From: Serpentinicella alkaliphila
Lineage (GTDB): Bacteria; Bacillota; Clostridia; Peptostreptococcales; Natronincolaceae
Assembly (NCBI RefSeq): GCF_018141405.1
Contig: NZ_CP058648.1
Location: forward strand, 2,557,001 to 2,621,000
DNA length: 64,000 bases
Reading direction: 5' to 3'
Made by a program: the position numbers and the translations under genes. Positions within the stretch are counted from its first letter, which is position 1; each line of letters starts with the position of its first letter. Below are positions 62,498 through 64,000 of the stretch, piece by piece. Under the pieces are notes generated by a model. It saw only the letters and a list, made by a program, of their open reading frames with translations. It searched no databases and was not told the DNA's origin.

Positions 62498-63199
62498 TTA
62501 CTTATAAACACCTCTATAATTTTCAGGTAATAATTCTGCTATTTTTTTCATGAAATACTTTGTGGCAAAATCTTCATATTCCTTTTTATCTTGCTCTATA
62601 GCAATTTGCGGAATTTCAAATTGCTTGCCAATGTTGATATGAACATCTGCATAATTAAAGGTTTCCGAACTCATATCTCCTTCTTTATTAATTGGTAACA
62701 ATTCTTCTGTCCCGTATAATCCAATAGGTACAATAGGAGCACCTGTCATTTTTGAGATAAGAAAGATTCCTTTCTTTGCTTCAATCAAGCTACCAACTCT
62801 ACTCCTAGTTCCTTCTGGGAAAATCAGTAAACTTTCCCCTTGCTTTACTAGCTTAATAATTTTCTTAATCCCCTCTTTATCAGCAGTATTAGGTTTTATA
62901 TTTATAGTCTTTATTACATTTACCCCTATACTTGTAAAAGCGTTATCAGATAGTTTTACACCTGCGATAAAAGTTGGATTAATCTCTTTTAGAGCCTTGT
63001 CTAAAACTAATCCATCAGAATTACTTAGATGATTACATATAAAAATAGTTGGTATTTTTATTGCTTTTAAGTTTTCACTTCCCTCGATAATTATATTGGC
63101 ATATTTTTTTAGGTATTTATCAACTACTTTTCTTGATATATATTTAACAAGTCCATCCGGTAAAATATTAATAAGTTTTGCGGTTGTAATGGATATCAT
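62498..63199 (-). CDS. plsC: 1-acyl-sn-glycerol-3-phosphate acyltransferase
   Basis: 233 residues from ATG 63199 behind AGGAGGA. The acyltransferase motifs are in place: HLSNSD (H57 and D62, the HX4D pair), the glycine-containing AGVKLSDNAF, FPEGTRS (about 128-134) and IVPIGLYG. It acylates lysophosphatidic acid or a related lysophospholipid during membrane-lipid synthesis at the inner face of the membrane. It stands alone, with the MerR gene downstream on the same strand. Confidence 0.9.
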   Translation of the reverse strand: MISITTAKLINILPDGLVKYISRKVVDKYLKKYANIIIEGSENLKAIKIPTIFICNHLSNSDGLVLDKALKEINPTFIAGVKLSDNAFTSIGVNVIKTINIKPNTADKEGIKKIIKLVKQGESLLIFPEGTRSRVGSLIEAKKGIFLISKMTGAPIVPIGLYGTEELLPINKEGDMSSETFNYADVHINIGKQFEIPQIAIEQDKKEYEDFATKYFMKKIAELLPENYRGVYK

Positions 63200-63789
63200 T
63201 TGATTACTCCTCCTGAATGTTCTATACTTGAAATTATGTATTAAAACACACAAAATGTCTACAATAATTATTTCTACTAATTTAGTTTACTTCGATTACT
63301 AACGTTTTAAAATATGATGCCCAGATTTGTAGTTTAATACAAGCCTTAATCAGCTCTCAACAAAGGTAATATTGATCGTAAAAGAAAATGACACTGAAAT
63401 AAATAGGCAAAAGTTATAATAAAAAAGCATTCACGAGCTTGTGACTGGTGCCACTTGTCCTAGATCATAATTTGCAAAAATTTAATGCAATGTTTCAGAT
63501 GGGTCAGTTTACTTTACAATATCCGAGACTCTTACTATAAAAAGTGCCTCCGGATAATACTTGTATGTCTTATATACTTATATGGATTAGCTAACTTTTG
63601 TCATACTCCATAACGCTAACCAATTAGGGCTTGGACTAAGTGGGTTTAAACAAAGTTGTTATGATGAATACACGACCTTTCATCAGTATTTATATAATTT
63701 TAAAAAATTTTTACGGAAAATATAAGATAGCCCATAACATTAATTCGCAAAACAAGTCATTCAATTCTCTGGCCTTTCTTTTCCCATTC
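63200..63789. other. Long AT-rich stretch, nothing recognised
   Basis: No frame of useful length with a ribosome site was seen on either strand, and no repeat or clear RNA fold. The interval ends at a gene remnant. Confidence 0.5.
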
Positions 63790-64000
63790 AACAAATTATA
63801 GCATGATCAAATAAATCTTTCCTTAATCTAATTACTTTCGGATTTTTAACCCAGTCAAAATCTTTTTCACTCTTGCGAATTGAAATTAACGAACCGATAT
63901 AGACTACTGTTCATCTACTTTGTCAATGGACTTTATGCAAGTCAGTTAAAAACGCGATACCTTTTTCATACTCTTTACTTAAAGTATATTCCTCTGGTAC
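63790..64000 (-). pseudogene. 3' remnant of a gene entering from the right edge
   Basis: On the minus strand three frames in turn read VPEEYTLSKEYEKGIAFLTD, then SIDKVDEQ and finally VYIGSLISIRKSEKDFDWVK with NPKVIRLRKDLFDHAIIC. Two single-base shifts near 63920-63905 would join them into one protein. The upstream part lies outside the window, so length and family are unknown. Confidence 0.4.

Noticed and set aside
1-64000. CRISPR array
   Set aside because: No set of regularly spaced short direct repeats was seen, and no cas gene is present. The TGTCGAA cluster is irregularly spaced.

Overview
The window is low-GC, AT-rich DNA from an endospore-forming anaerobic Firmicute of class Clostridia. 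This rests on content: SpoIIM, YtfJ/GerW, two DacF-type carboxypeptidases, ScpA/ScpB, a SteA/SteB-like pair, strong AGGAGG-type ribosome sites and many TTG/GTG starts. The mix looks Alkaliphilus-like, but that is an impression from gene content and not a database result. No rRNA, tRNA or CRISPR array was seen.

Region 1 (1-5300, mostly + strand) starts inside an acyl-CoA dehydrogenase-like gene followed by a MoxR ATPase and a CoxE-like VWA protein. An alpha/beta hydrolase, an SDR and a GNAT follow, closed by a clear terminator.

Region 2 (5300-20200) is accessory DNA. An IS1634-family element (5537-7431) is flanked by a perfect direct repeat of about 183 bp and splits a small membrane-protein gene. 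A MarR/MATE efflux operon with a 30-bp palindromic operator, a signal peptidase, lipoproteins and small membrane proteins follow. An IS607-type element (broken serine recombinase, intact TnpB, structured 3' RNA region) lies at about 13.9-16.2 kb. An AT-rich stretch holds a possible mini-gene or sRNA and a cluster of TGTCGAA motifs.

Region 3 (20200-31500) has a two-gene flavoprotein module, dacF, a MazG-like gene cut off from its promoter by an IS6-like element with an 8-bp target duplication, DUF2953-ytfJ, the polyamine operon speE-speB with a terminator-bearing leader, and two tandem chemoreceptor-like proteins with a diacid-type sensor.

Region 4 (31600-53000, nearly all - strand) is conserved chromosome. 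It runs nitroreductase, scpA-scpB, a site-2 protease, a DHH-CBS-nucleotidyltransferase fusion and a broken queG-like gene, then a TnpB remnant and a dead IS1380-type transposase, then dacF, pdp, two purine nucleoside phosphorylases, deoB, xerD, spoIIM, a Nudix hydrolase, DUF3866, two sugar-transfer enzymes, SteB-like and SteA. The pdp/punA/punA/deoB set is a nucleoside salvage module.

Region 5 (52900-64000) has recX, a PNPOx-family protein, an IseA-like lipoprotein, a phosphoesterase, a flavodoxin, tag, GNAT, a DUF6485-type protein behind a consensus promoter and structured leader, a MerR/GyrI regulator and plsC. Several short decayed genes lie between them. A theme across the window is single-base indels and nonsense codons in otherwise readable genes, especially mobile-element genes and small hypotheticals.
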